A stretch of DNA of 64,000 nt from Acidobacteriota bacterium (GCA_013289765.1 JABCZI010000001.1:434001-498000); one strand, 5' to 3'. Positions 36,446-46,158 are shown, counted from the stretch's first letter. Numbers and translations: made by a program. The notes: a model not told the origin generated them from the letters alone.

Positions 36446-37903
36446 ACGACCAACCAAACCTCGCGAAGAAGTTTTCTCGGAATTTCTGCCCTGGGATTGG
36501 CCGCAGCGGTTGTTCCTGACATGGTGCGGCCAGCGGCTGCGGCAACAACAGGAAGTTCGTACCACAACGAACTGTCGAAGCGCAGTCCGGAGATTTCGAT
36601 TTGGGAAACTTCTGGCGACCAACGTTTTGCCGCCGCTCCTCAAACCACTTGGCGCCCTGCAGCGGCGACACCGGCAACCGATCAGCTCCGCTTGAACCCC
36701 GGCATAAAGTTCCAGGAGATATTGGGATTCGGCGGCGCCTTTACCGACGCTGCCTGCTACACCTTCAATCAACTCGCTCCTGCAGCCCGGGAAAAACTGT
36801 TCCATGAACTTTTCCATCCGACAGAAATGGGACTGAGCGTTGGCCGCATCTGCGTTGGATCGAGCGATTACTCGACGAAACTCTACAGCTACGACGACGG
36901 CGAAGCTGATCCGGAGCTCACGCGATTCTCCATCGAGCACGATCGCGAATACATTCTTCCTATGCTGCGCCAGGCGCGACAGGCGAATCCTGACCTGTTC
37001 CTTTTTTCAAGTCCATGGAGCCCGCCCGGCTGGATGAAGTTCAACAACTCCATGCTGGGTGGCTCGATGCGCAATCATTACTTCCCGGTTTACGCCCAGT
37101 ACTATCTCAAATTCCTCCAGGCCTACGCAGCCGAAGGCGTGCCCGTGCAAGCGCTGACTTCGCAGAACGAGCTCGACACCGATCAGGATGGCAGAATGCC
37201 CGCTTGTATCTGGCCGCAGGAGTACGAAATCCAATTTGTGCGCGACCATCTAGGCCCACTTTTGGAACGCACCGGACAACCAACTAAGATCTGGATGTTG
37301 GATCACAACTACGATTTGTGGGGACGCGTCGTGGACTCGCTCGAAGATGGCAAGTTTCGTAAATACGTCAGCGCCGTCGCCTGGCACGGCTACTACGGCA
37401 CTCCCGACATGATGAGCAAGGTTCATGACGTCTATCCGGATGCAGAGATGCATTGGACGGAAGGCGGACCGGACTACACGGATCCTGGTTATCTCACGGA
37501 TTGGTGCAAGTGGGCGGGAACTTTCAGTGCGGTGCTGAACAATTGGTGCCGCTCCATCACGGCATGGAACCTGGCTCTCGATGAACGCGGTCACCCGAAC
37601 ATTGGACCATTTCCCTGTGGTGGCGTAGTCACCATCAATTCGCAGACCAGGGAGATAACCCGTAGCGGACAGTACTGGGCGTTTGCGCATTACGCACTCG
37701 TCATCCGGCGAGGGGCTCGCCGCTTTGACTCCCAGAGCACGGCCGCCGGCCTGCAGCACGTTGCGCTGGAAAATCCAGACGGCCAGCAAATACTGGTTGT
37801 AACGAACACGGGACCTGCGCGGACAATCGAACTCCGGCTCACGAATATGGCGGCTGCGGTTCCACTGAAGGCAAATTCAGTAACCACTTTAGCGTGGAGG
37901 TAG
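36446..37903 (+). CDS. GH30 family glycosidase (glucosylceramidase-like), Tat-exported
   Basis: A 485-residue beta-glycosidase of GH30. The predicted acid/base is Glu in ALTSQNELDTDQD (near residue 240) and the nucleophile is Glu in MHWTEGGPDY (near 338); the fold ends in a beta domain. Reading upstream of the first TTG (36497) in frame gives SRRSFLGISALGLAA, a clear twin-arginine signal. No ATG/GTG/TTG precedes it. The only codon at normal spacing from AGAGGAG (36433-36439) is ACG at 36446. I use that start; initiation at TTG 36497 would remove the Arg pair. Substrate (beta-glucoside or xylan-type) is not determined. Confidence 0.8.
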   Translation, partial: TTNQTSRRSFLGISALGLAAAVVPDMVRPAAAATTGSSYHNELSKRSPEISIWETSGDQRFAAAPQTTWRPAAATPATDQLRLNPGIKFQEILGFGGAFTDAACYTFNQLAPAAREKLFHELFHPTEMGLSVGRICVGSSDYSTKLYSYDDGEADPELTRFSIEHDREYILPMLRQARQANPDLFLFSSPWSPPGWMKFNNSMLGGSMRNHYFPVYAQYYLKFLQAYAAEGVPVQALTSQNELDTDQDGRMPACIWPQEYEIQFVRDHLGPLLERTGQPTKIWMLDHNYDLWGRVVDSLEDGKFRKYVSAVAWHGYYGTPDMMSKVHDVYPDAEMHWTEGGPDYTDPGYLTDWCKWAGTFSAVLNNWCRSITAWNLALDERGHPNIGPFPCGGVVTINSQTREITRSGQYWAFAHYALVIRRGARRFDSQSTAAGLQHVALENPDGQQILVVTNTGPARTIELRLTNMAAAVPLKANSVTTLAWR

Positions 37904-38122
37904 CCTTCCCCGTGCAACCCGCCTTCGCACTCGTGATTGCCGAATCGGGTTATCTCGCAATTGGATAGTTCCATCAATGCTCGCGCACGATTTTGGTCGG
38001 ATGAGGGGCAGCCGCCCTACTGCGGGTCAATGAGTGATATGGCGATTTTTCATCAATTGACGCACTAGATTCCCTTTGTTATATCTCCCTATTCCGGCTC
38101 GGGCCGTCGACGGAGGTTTTCT

Positions 38123-38671
38123 ATGTGGTCTTCGACTCGCATTCTTCTTGTTCTTTTCCTTTCGCGCAACTTGCGAATCCGTTCTCTGCTGTTGGCGGTC
38201 ACGCTGGCAGCCTGCGTTCTTTGCGCTGCTGGCGCTAGCCATCCCCACTCGGTGACCCCGGACGGAGCTTCCTCGGTCGACCAAGCCGTGCGCGCGTTCA
38301 TGCAAACCGTCTCGCATTCCGTCACTCAGGATGGCCCCACGGCTTGGATCAAATATTTTGATGCGAGTCCCGCATTCTTTATGGTCGTCAATGGCCAGAT
38401 GGCGTTCCCGAATGCTGCTGCGGCGCAGGAAGGGACTCGCACGTTTGCCCAAACCATCCGTCACATTGAATTGAAGTGGGGAGACGATTTGCGCGTCGAT
38501 CCGCTCACAAACGAGTTCGCCGTCGTCGCGGTCTCATGGCGCGAGATTCAAGTCGACACCGCCGGGCACAGCGTTACCGAAACAGGATACTTTACCGGAC
38601 TTGCAGAGTATCGCGCGGGACAATGGAAGTTCCGTGACGCCCACTGGTCTTCACCCGTTTCCTCCCACTAG
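38123..38671 (+). CDS. secreted NTF2-like (DUF4440/SnoaL-type) protein
   Basis: A 182-residue protein starting after a strong GGAGG. The N terminus is a basic signal/anchor (LRIRSLLLAVTLAACVLCAA) of unusual length. The rest follows the NTF2-like cone fold: helix AVRAFMQTVSHSV, an AWIKYFDASPAFFMVVNGQM strand pair, and the end GQWKFRDAHWSS. Such proteins are ligand-binding or enzyme-like with poorly known roles. It stands alone. Confidence 0.7.
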   Translation: MWSSTRILLVLFLSRNLRIRSLLLAVTLAACVLCAAGASHPHSVTPDGASSVDQAVRAFMQTVSHSVTQDGPTAWIKYFDASPAFFMVVNGQMAFPNAAAAQEGTRTFAQTIRHIELKWGDDLRVDPLTNEFAVVAVSWREIQVDTAGHSVTETGYFTGLAEYRAGQWKFRDAHWSSPVSSH

Positions 38672-38932
38672 TCCCCCCGATAAACTAGTTGGAGTTGTAG
38701 CAAAGAATGACTGTTGAACCCAGGCGATTACACTCGTTGACCCAACCCACAGCATTCTCGTCTGGACAACCACGCTCCAATGCAGGGGCGAGTAGTCTCT
38801 CGAGCGGAGCGCTAAGTACTGCGCTGCAGTCTCGCTGTCGGACGTGTTCTGACCAGTGGCCTCAACTGCCACCATTGGTCACCAAGGATCAGCCGACATG
38901 CAGTCGCCTTGTGCCAAGAGGTCTGGCACGGC

Positions 38933-39997
38933 TCAGCAACTGCCCTGAGAACGGATGGTAGCGACATCAAAATAGGAGTTAACGGACGTCACTGACACAG
39001 GCACTTGATCGAGTCCCGTGCTCACATCGGTGATGCTATTGTGGTTCACATTGTTGTCAGCGGTGCAGGTGAACGAGATGCCGACAGAAGCTTTCATGAT
39101 GGAATTGGATTGAATCAACTCATTCGACGTATTCGAAACAATGGCGGCCTGATAGCTGTTGATCACCTTATTCGATGTAATCGACATCTGACCACCCGCC
39201 GCGATACCGTAATAGCTATCCATGACAGTGTTCGAGGAAAATGAACCTAATCCCCCGGTGGTCGCAAACCCGATAAAGCCGGACGAGACAGAATTGCTTG
39301 TTACCGTGTTCGTGGTTCCATAGTAGATAGCCATGGCATAGTTCGTGCTGTTGGCGTAGTTCCCCTTAATGATTGTCGTAAGCTCAGGTGTTAAAGCATT
39401 TGTTTCCGCGTTGATTCCTGTGTAATCGTTATCATGGATGCTGCTGTTGGTGACTGTTACCGTGGGATTCGTGCTACCTCCTTCGAGCCAGATCCCCACC
39501 CCGCATCCATTGCCCTGTTGATTGCGAGTTGTGACGTGATTCACCGTCCCAGAAGAGTTCTGGTAGAAGATGCCCACCACATAGCCAACCGATGCACAAG
39601 GACCTGAAGCGACTCCGTTGCCAGATCCATCCACGGTAATGTCGGTGAGATTCACGGGACCAGAGGTGTTGTCGACCCACACCTGGTACGGCAAGATGTC
39701 TCCGAAGTCTGAAGTCGTAGTTGCCGTGAGCCCGGTCGCAGGCGAACCAATAACTGGCTGGGCGAAAATGCCGGAAGCGATCCCTTGCAGTGTTACCGAT
39801 TGCTGAATGTGAACCTGCTCGTTATAAGTGCCCGGGCAGACATCAATCGTGGAACCTGCGGGGACCGCGGCCAGCGCACCCGAGATCGTGGTAAAGGCTC
39901 CCACCCTGCAACTCCCGACGTAGTAGGTGGCCGCGATGAGCGGATGAGCAACGACAAAAAGTACGAACGTCCCAAGAACAAAACGGAAGTGCCGCAT
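38933..39997 (-). CDS. secreted right-handed parallel beta-helix protein
   Basis: A 354-residue exported protein with a signal peptide ending HPLIAATYY, then GSTIDVCPGTYNEQVHIQQS, the usual start of a beta-helix repeat domain. Many rungs follow with NS, NT and SI/SV turns (for example SNSIMKASVGISF), the pectin-lyase-like pattern. No pectinase catalytic residues can be assigned. AGGAGG precedes the ATG. It resembles NosD/CASH-type carbohydrate-binding proteins; a surface polysaccharide role is plausible only. Confidence 0.8.
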   Translation of the reverse strand: MRHFRFVLGTFVLFVVAHPLIAATYYVGSCRVGAFTTISGALAAVPAGSTIDVCPGTYNEQVHIQQSVTLQGIASGIFAQPVIGSPATGLTATTTSDFGDILPYQVWVDNTSGPVNLTDITVDGSGNGVASGPCASVGYVVGIFYQNSSGTVNHVTTRNQQGNGCGVGIWLEGGSTNPTVTVTNSSIHDNDYTGINAETNALTPELTTIIKGNYANSTNYAMAIYYGTTNTVTSNSVSSGFIGFATTGGLGSFSSNTVMDSYYGIAAGGQMSITSNKVINSYQAAIVSNTSNELIQSNSIMKASVGISFTCTADNNVNHNSITDVSTGLDQVPVSVTSVNSYFDVATIRSQGSC

Positions 39998-40252
39998 AAG
40001 TTTTTCCTCCTGTATTCAAGGTTTGCGTTCAGAAGTAGGCCGAGACTACTCAGCGCAGCTCAAGTGGCGTTCGTTTTGAACCGAGGAAGAAGATCACTAC
40101 TGCACTGTGCGGACGGAATTATGTCTCCTATTCATGGGCGAGTCAATCCCAATTTTGTATTTGTAGCATCGAAGTTCGTACCATTAGGGAATCGACCTCT
40201 CGTCGGACGATTATTGCTAATAAAATCAAAACGGACGCATCCAAATAAACGC

Positions 40253-41317
40253 ATGTCTCACTCAACCACAACCTCATCACTCCCACGCCGAACCTCCCTG
40301 TTCACCGCCATCGCCCTCGCGGTGCTCAGTCTTGCTCTCGCTCTTCCCTCTGTCGCCCAGGATCTTTCGCACCGATTGATCCTCAAAGACGGTTCCTATC
40401 AACTCGTCACCAAATATGAAGTGAAGGGTGACCGCGTACGTTACAAGAGCGCCGAGCGCGACGAATGGGAAGAGCTTCCCTCTTCACTGGTAGACTGGCC
40501 GGCCACTGAAAAGTACGAAAAAGATCGTGCCGCCGGGCCCACCATCCCCGAAGCCTCCGCTCTCGACAAAGAGACTGACGCCGAGCGAGAAGCCGAGGAG
40601 TCTCACCTTCCCCAAGTCGCGCCCGGCCTACGCCTCCCAGAAGATTCCGGCGTCTTCCTGCTCGATAATTTTCAAGGCCAGCCCCAACTTATTGAACTGC
40701 AGCAAACCGAGGGCGACATCAACCGCAACACCAAGGGCAACATCTTTCGCGGAGCGATTAACCCCATCGCCAGCGCCAAACAAACCATCGAACTCGAAGG
40801 CGAGCACGCTCAACTTCATTCCCACGTATCTGTACCGTCTATCTACATCAACGTCGAAGATGAAGCTTCAAATCGACCGCCGGCCGGCGAAACCGCATCT
40901 GCCAAGCAATCTGAACCCAGCCTCGACGCTCCGCGCGGCGAGCGAGAAGGCCCCCAGCAACCGCAACAACCCCAACAGGCTCTCGTACCCTTTGATCGTT
41001 TTCGCATCGTGCATGCCAAGGTAAAGGGCGGCAAGCGCATCGTAGGCAATATAAAGCGCGCCGTTACCGGCAAAGTCAGCCAGGATGAAAGCTATGTAAA
41101 AACCACGATTGATCGGGTGAGCGGCGGCTGGCTCAAACTCACTCCCACGGAAGATCTGGCCCCCGGAGAATATGTTTTGGTTGAAACCAAAGGAGGCGAT
41201 GGCATGAACCTCTACGTCTGGGATTTCGGAGTAAATCCCAACGCCCCCGCAAATGCCAATCCGTGGAAGCCGGATGTGAAGGCTACTGCGCCGCCGAAAC
41301 CCAAGACGAAGGAGTAA
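40253..41317 (+). CDS. secreted protein of unknown function
   Basis: A 354-residue protein. The start at ATG 40253 begins a signal peptide (RRTSLFTAIALAVLSLALA, cleavage near PSVAQ); the frame is open further upstream to 39785 but that part overlaps the beta-helix gene on the other strand and is discarded. After the signal comes a short domain (RLILKDGSYQLVTKYEVKGD), like a small beta barrel. Then there is an acidic linker, a Gln/Pro run (QQPQQPQQ), and a C-terminal domain (GEYVLVETKGGDGMNLYVWD). Acidobacterial proteins of this build are common but uncharacterised. Confidence 0.65.
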   Translation: MSHSTTTSSLPRRTSLFTAIALAVLSLALALPSVAQDLSHRLILKDGSYQLVTKYEVKGDRVRYKSAERDEWEELPSSLVDWPATEKYEKDRAAGPTIPEASALDKETDAEREAEESHLPQVAPGLRLPEDSGVFLLDNFQGQPQLIELQQTEGDINRNTKGNIFRGAINPIASAKQTIELEGEHAQLHSHVSVPSIYINVEDEASNRPPAGETASAKQSEPSLDAPRGEREGPQQPQQPQQALVPFDRFRIVHAKVKGGKRIVGNIKRAVTGKVSQDESYVKTTIDRVSGGWLKLTPTEDLAPGEYVLVETKGGDGMNLYVWDFGVNPNAPANANPWKPDVKATAPPKPKTKE

Positions 41318-41402
41318 TTGAGCAATTGTGCAATCTGGCGATTGGACAATTGAATATCTCTTTATTCAATCGCTAAATGGCCCGTTCGCCAATCACTCAA
41401 TT

Positions 41403-42455
41403 TCATTTCATCACTCCGCGCTGGGCGATCCCAATATTATCCCGCGTCGTGTTTTTTACCAGATACATCATCTCGTCAGCCTGCCGGATAATGTCGTGCG
41501 TATCCCGCGCATCATGCGGATAAGTAGCCAGTCCAATAGAAGCACGCACATTCAAATTCAGCCCTTCGTCGCGACAGAAGTTGCTGGCGCGGAGGGCGTC
41601 GCGCAACCTCTTGGCCACCACCAGCGCCTGATCTTTGCCCGTCTGCGGCAATAACACAACAAACTCGTCTCCACCGTAGCGAAAAGCGTAATCAATCAAT
41701 CGCAATTGCGCTTTCACCAGATACCCAATCTCCGCCAGCAGTTTGCTGCCAATCAAATGTCCGTGAGTGTCGTTAACCGACTTGAAGTGATCAAGATCGA
41801 TAAACAGCACGCTGAACTCATACCCAAACCGCGAGGAACGGTAGACCTCGGTATCCAGCGTCTTATACAAGTGCCGCGCGTTATAGAGTCCGGTGCAGTC
41901 GTCGGTAATCGTCAACTCCTGGATCTTTTCCACCCAGCGCGCATTCTCGATGGCGATGGCCGCATAATCGCAAAGCGCCTGCAAAAAGAAAACTTCCTGC
42001 TCGTTGAATTGCGCCAAATCCACATTCACCAACTGGATCACGCCCAGCACTCGCAACCTCGACCGCAGCGGCACGCAGATCACCGACCGCGTTTCCCACT
42101 GCGTGGTCTCATCGATGCGCTTCGCGAAGCGCGGGTCATTCTCCACATCCGCCGAAATCACGTGTTCCCCGTGCTTGGCTACCCACCCGGCAATCCCTTC
42201 GCCCATTTTCAGGCGAACGTTCTTCAGGGCTTCGGCGGCATCGCCTACCGCAATAGCAAAGTAAAGGTCATCTTGGACTTCATCGACCATCAGCAACGAC
42301 CAGGTGTCAGGTCGGAAGTATTCCGCCATCTTTTCCATGATGGTCTGCAGAATGGAGTCCAAATCCAGCGACGACGTCAGCGCCTTGGCCACATCGTGGA
42401 AGATGGTCAGTTCCTGGCTATGACGGGTTAATTGGGTGCCGGTGCCCTCGGACAT
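41403..42455 (-). CDS. GAF-GGDEF diguanylate cyclase
   Basis: A soluble 350-residue cyclase. A GAF domain in the N-terminal half has SLLMVDEVQDDLYFAIAVGD and EGIAGWVAKHGEHV. The GGDEF domain carries RYGGDEFVVLLPQTG with an RLID I-site five residues earlier, so catalysis and product inhibition are both expected. The ATG at 42455 follows AGGGAACCAGGA; a longer frame to 42596 has no such support. It would be a cytoplasmic c-di-GMP source. The PilZ protein at 504 is a candidate effector, though not linked by position. Confidence 0.9.
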   Translation of the reverse strand: MSEGTGTQLTRHSQELTIFHDVAKALTSSLDLDSILQTIMEKMAEYFRPDTWSLLMVDEVQDDLYFAIAVGDAAEALKNVRLKMGEGIAGWVAKHGEHVISADVENDPRFAKRIDETTQWETRSVICVPLRSRLRVLGVIQLVNVDLAQFNEQEVFFLQALCDYAAIAIENARWVEKIQELTITDDCTGLYNARHLYKTLDTEVYRSSRFGYEFSVLFIDLDHFKSVNDTHGHLIGSKLLAEIGYLVKAQLRLIDYAFRYGGDEFVVLLPQTGKDQALVVAKRLRDALRASNFCRDEGLNLNVRASIGLATYPHDARDTHDIIRQADEMMYLVKNTTRDNIGIAQRGVMK

Positions 42456-42695
42456 TCCTGGTTCCCTGACCTCAGTTCCTTGATTTCGGCTGGACGGAGT
42501 AACAGTTCCAAAAATTATAGGGCTGCTTCGTCGCCCGAGCAACGAACCTTGGTAACCTGAACCCCTAATGCCAATGCCGGGACGATTTCCGGTCACGGCG
42601 TGTAATCGGCATGCAGGTCTTCAGCCCGCGGTTCCATTAGTGTACCTTCGTGTACCTCGCGGTTTATGAATTTATAGCGTTACCAGCGTATCTTC

Positions 42696-43115
42696 ATGCT
42701 CATGCACATCGCTTTCCCGAAAAGAATAGTGCTATCGATGGCCGTGCTGACCATGCTCTTCTTGCCTTCCCTGCGAGCCCAAACTACTCCGGACCCGAAA
42801 TCCGTGCCGGTGATCGACGGCGGCATCGGTCCCTGCACCGCTGATTTCATTATTACCGACGCTGCCGGTGCGCCCGTCTATGCGGCCACGATCAGGGTAC
42901 ACATCGCATATGGATTCCTGAGCGCTCACAAGCTGGATCTCGAAGTCGGGACCAATGCCGCCGGCAAAGCCCGTTTCACCGGCCTCCCCGAAAAAACCAA
43001 GCAGGGACTTTTCTTCCGTGCCTCCGAAGGTGCCCGGGAAGGCTCCGCCTTCGACGATCCAGCCAAGACCTGCCAGGCGAATTTCACCATCGCTCTGCAA
43101 AAACAATCCCAATAA
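42696..43115 (+). CDS. small secreted protein with beta-sandwich fold
   Basis: A 139-residue protein with a signal peptide (VLSMAVLTMLFLPSLRAQ) and then a compact domain DFIITDAAGAPVYAATIRVH that resembles a carboxypeptidase-regulatory-like beta sandwich. The remaining part (TNAAGKARFTGLPEKTKQGL) fits the same fold. Such domains act in surface adhesion or protein-protein contact. The start is an ATG without a strong ribosome-binding site; ATG 42738 is an alternative. Confidence 0.6.
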   Translation: MLMHIAFPKRIVLSMAVLTMLFLPSLRAQTTPDPKSVPVIDGGIGPCTADFIITDAAGAPVYAATIRVHIAYGFLSAHKLDLEVGTNAAGKARFTGLPEKTKQGLFFRASEGAREGSAFDDPAKTCQANFTIALQKQSQ

Positions 43116-43372
43116 CGAGGACACAGAACAATCGGGAAAGCCTTTTCGACCGATCTTCAACTACGCGACTCATTACCCGATCCTCTGAACCCGTGCCCCG
43201 TGTTTAACTTGTCATCTCCCTGTCCCCTGAATCTGTCCCCTGCGAATCTGTTCCCCCGCGAACTCCGGTAACCTCTTCACTCAGCCACTTCTGGCATAAG
43301 CGTTCGTATTCGCCTATGATTATTTCCGTCTGGATGCGGGCGAAAGTGTAATTGCGCTCGCCGGAGCCGGCC

Positions 43373-44770
43373 TTGGGAGCCTTCGGGGAAAAACTTCGCA
43401 AGCAGCGCGAACAGCGCGGACTCGCGCTCGACGCCATCTCGAACACCACGAAGATCAGCACGCGCATGCTCCGCGCACTGGAAGAGGAACACTTTGACCA
43501 GCTTCCCGGCGGCGTGTTTAACAAAGGCTTCGTCCGTGCCTATGCCCGTCAAGTCGGCTTGGACGAGGAACAAACCATCACCGACTACCTCGCCGCTTTG
43601 CGCGAGAGTCAGGTGCAGTCTCAGAAGATTCTGCCTGATTTCCGTAACCCAGCGAGCACGACTCCTCCCGTCAGGCCCACGGATTCCCGGCACCACATCC
43701 TCCCGGCCAGCGATCACCCAACCGGCGATGGCAAAGGTAAAAGCGTTCACGATGTTTCGACAGCCGAACGCCGTCGCAACCAAGATCGCCGAAATGTAGA
43801 TCGCCGAAACGAGGACCGTCGCAACCAGGACCGTGAGCCCCCCCATCAGTTGCCCGGCTTTGCAGCGCTGCGCAATCACCTGCGTCCCAATAAAGGTGGC
43901 CGCGATCACGACTCTCAGGAGCGAGATCGAAACAGCGACCGCGCAGAGGGGGTTCGCGAATTAGACACATTTCATCAAGATTCGCAGCCCGCAGCACGTA
44001 TTGAAAATGAAAGCCGCTCGCACGACACTGCCTCAATGCCAGGTTTCATTACGCTCGGACCCACTACGGAGAATTCCACCGAAAGCACGGATGCACCTGC
44101 CTTTCGTCTCTCTCTCGGAAGGAAATTGGGCGCAGCTGCCCTCCTCCTTCTGATCGTTGGTCTGGCAGCCTTGTTGTATCACCGTCACCAGGAGTCCCCG
44201 GCAAACTCAGCAGTTACTTCGACTTCGTCCACCTCGGCGCCAGCAGTGCAAGCTTCGCCTCCGGTCGCAAGTTCGATTGCTGCAAGTTCAATTACCGCAC
44301 CTTCGCCGAAGATCGCGCACCCCTCCAGCGCAACAAAACCTTCCATCGGAAACTCTTCCGCGACATTGCCGCCGCCCACATCCACCCAAACGTCCGCGAC
44401 GGCTAATACGCCCAAACCCCCTGTGCCCTCTTCCGGCGCTGATGGACTCGTCAGTGAAAGTGCCACCAGTCCCACGGCGAAGCCGGCAGCAACTTTCAGC
44501 CTCACGATCCGAGCCGAAGAGACGACGTGGGTTTCAATTACCGCCGACGGCAAACCGATCGCCCACGAAACCCTTATCGCGCCTGCACATACTTCCGTGC
44601 GGGCAACGCGCGAGATCGCGGTCAGAGTTGGGAACGCCGCTGGAGTCAGTTTCCTCCTCAACGGCAAAGAGTTTCCCGCTCAAGGAAACTCTGGAGAAGT
44701 AAAGATCTACGTCTTCGACGCCACCGGACTTAAACTGGCGCAGACTCCATCCTCCACCTCGAATCAATAG
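43373..44770 (+). CDS. RodZ-like protein (HTH_25, one TM, DUF4115)
   Basis: A 465-residue protein with the RodZ layout. The N-terminal cytoplasmic helix-turn-helix (LRKQREQRGLALDAISNTTK, then PGGVFNKGFVRAYARQVGLD) is followed by a long linker, one membrane helix (GAAALLLLIVGLAALLYH), a Ser/Thr/Pro-rich stalk, and a C-terminal DUF4115 beta domain (AEETTWVSITADGKPIAHET). In RodZ the first domain contacts MreB. The linker contains RRNQDRRNVDRRNEDRRNQD, four five-residue repeats not seen in classical RodZ. The start is TTG 43373, which aligns with the family's MGxFGExLR; GGAG precedes it. TTG 43352 is an alternative. Confidence 0.82.
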   Translation: MGAFGEKLRKQREQRGLALDAISNTTKISTRMLRALEEEHFDQLPGGVFNKGFVRAYARQVGLDEEQTITDYLAALRESQVQSQKILPDFRNPASTTPPVRPTDSRHHILPASDHPTGDGKGKSVHDVSTAERRRNQDRRNVDRRNEDRRNQDREPPHQLPGFAALRNHLRPNKGGRDHDSQERDRNSDRAEGVRELDTFHQDSQPAARIENESRSHDTASMPGFITLGPTTENSTESTDAPAFRLSLGRKLGAAALLLLIVGLAALLYHRHQESPANSAVTSTSSTSAPAVQASPPVASSIAASSITAPSPKIAHPSSATKPSIGNSSATLPPPTSTQTSATANTPKPPVPSSGADGLVSESATSPTAKPAATFSLTIRAEETTWVSITADGKPIAHETLIAPAHTSVRATREIAVRVGNAAGVSFLLNGKEFPAQGNSGEVKIYVFDATGLKLAQTPSSTSNQ

Positions 44771-44905
44771 CCAGTTCCGCGTCAATGGGCGAAGGGATTG
44801 CCGGCTGGTCAGCCACGCACGGGGAACACGTGATTTCGGCGGATTTGGTGAAGGATACTTCCGCTAGCCCTACGTCAGGTCGAAATTAATAAACGCGCAG
44901 GAATT

Positions 44906-45316
44906 CTACGCGGTCGTGGCTCGCGTTCGTTCAGAGGCTACCTGCTTCAGAATTTCCCGTACCGCCGTCAAAAGTTTTTCCGATCCCTTATCCAATTCGA
45001 GAGCGGATTTCTCCAGGAATCCCATCGCCCCGTCCTTCCGCAGCCGTTCCGCATTCTTCTGTGACATGCCAGTGATGACGACGACCGGAATCGCCCTGGT
45101 CAAACTGTCGTTCTGCAGCGCCGCCAGCACGTCTGGCCCGCTCATCTTGGGTAATAACATATCCAGCAGAATCAGGTCTGGCAATTTTTCGCGGGCCATT
45201 CGCAGAGCTTCCTCGCCGTCGGCCGCGCTGCATACTTCGTAGCCCGCACGGGCGAGCGCACGCTCCGTCGCCATTCTCAAAAACTTGCTGTCCTCCGCGA
45301 GCAGAATTTTGATCAT
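44906..45316 (-). CDS. single-domain response regulator
   Basis: A 136-residue CheY-like receiver: acidic pair in LLAEDSKFLRM, phospho-acceptor Asp in PDLILLDMLLPKMSG, Thr in VVVITGMS and Lys in GFLEKSAL. There is no output domain. A partner kinase is not encoded next to it. The ATG at 45316 (MIKILLAEDS) is preferred because it starts the domain; AAAGAG lies upstream. Such stand-alone receivers relay phosphate or bind targets such as motor or polysaccharide proteins. Confidence 0.88.
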   Translation of the reverse strand: MIKILLAEDSKFLRMATERALARAGYEVCSAADGEEALRMAREKLPDLILLDMLLPKMSGPDVLAALQNDSLTRAIPVVVITGMSQKNAERLRKDGAMGFLEKSALELDKGSEKLLTAVREILKQVASERTRATTA

Positions 45317-45522
45317 CGCAGTCACTCTTTCTCGCCGATTTTCCGAATGCTTGGCCCGTTCTTCCCTACGATCCATTATCTTCCAGAGGAAGTGATTTTC
45401 GCTCACTCTATCTGTCTATCGGCAAACTTTGGGTTTCAGAACAGCCCTGTGTGAGTTCCCTCTCAGAAGAAATGAACATCGCTCTGGGAACTGGAATTTA
45501 CTGCTTACTCGAGCCATCCACC

Positions 45523-46104
45523 TTAACGCCTGGCCACTTCATCGCAATGATGCAGCAAGACCCGCACCGAACGTGTAAAAACCGCACGAGCGCTCTTCGC
45601 TTCCTGAGGCAGGATCGATTTTGAAATCAGGAGCATCGCCGCTCCATGTGCCAGCATCCACAAAGCTACAGTAAGCCGCGCGTAATCGTGGGGAGCCCCT
45701 CCCAGCTTTTCCGCAATCTTACCTTTCATAATCTCCACCGCAGGCCGGCCTGGTTTTTTCCCGATATGGGTCGAACGCCGTGAATAAAACAGTTCGTATT
45801 CGTGCTGAAAAAATAGCTCGTATTCGTGGCTATGGCTGAGAGCGAAGTCTACATAAAACTCGCCGGCCTGTTCCGGCGAGGCGGCTCTCTCCATCAGCGC
45901 CGTGAACTCCAGTCGCGTTCGCTGTATCAGCCCGCGGACGATATCGTCCCGATCCCGGAAGCGCCGGTAGACCGCCGGAGTATTCGTCCCGGCTGCTTCC
46001 GCCACGGTCCGCATCGTGAGCTCCTTCTCGCCGCCTTCTTTCCATAGTTTCTGAGCGGCGTCTAGAATTCGGCCTTCCAGGTCAGGGTCCGGTCGTCGCG
46101 GCAC
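45523..46104 (-). CDS. TetR/AcrR family regulator
   Basis: A 193-residue regulator with the TetR N-terminal HTH (RILDAAQKLWKEGGEKELTM, TVAEAAGTNTPAVYRRFRDRD) and an all-helical ligand domain. The start is a GTG after GGAGGTAACGC. It is divergent from the gene at 46291, and the 180-base gap contains a perfect palindrome and a repeated motif, so it probably controls itself and that gene. The C-terminal domain is not matched to a known effector class. Confidence 0.88.
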   Translation of the reverse strand: MPRRPDPDLEGRILDAAQKLWKEGGEKELTMRTVAEAAGTNTPAVYRRFRDRDDIVRGLIQRTRLEFTALMERAASPEQAGEFYVDFALSHSHEYELFFQHEYELFYSRRSTHIGKKPGRPAVEIMKGKIAEKLGGAPHDYARLTVALWMLAHGAAMLLISKSILPQEAKSARAVFTRSVRVLLHHCDEVARR

Positions 46105-46135
46105 GCGTTACCTCCAGAGAAATATCGAATCTTGA

Positions 46136-46158
46136 TTATGTATACAACGTATACATAA
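46136..46158. promoter_or_regulatory. perfect palindromic operator
   Basis: Ten-base arms TTATGTATAC and GTATACATAA flank AAC. Such a 23-bp palindrome is the expected size of a TetR-family operator. It lies 32 bases before the TetR start codon and overlaps the start of one copy of a repeated motif ACATAACACTGTATA (46153-46167). Confidence 0.75.

Noticed and set aside
39785-40252. upstream extension of the secreted protein at 40253
   Set aside because: Overlaps the beta-helix gene on the other strand; the signal peptide begins at 40253.
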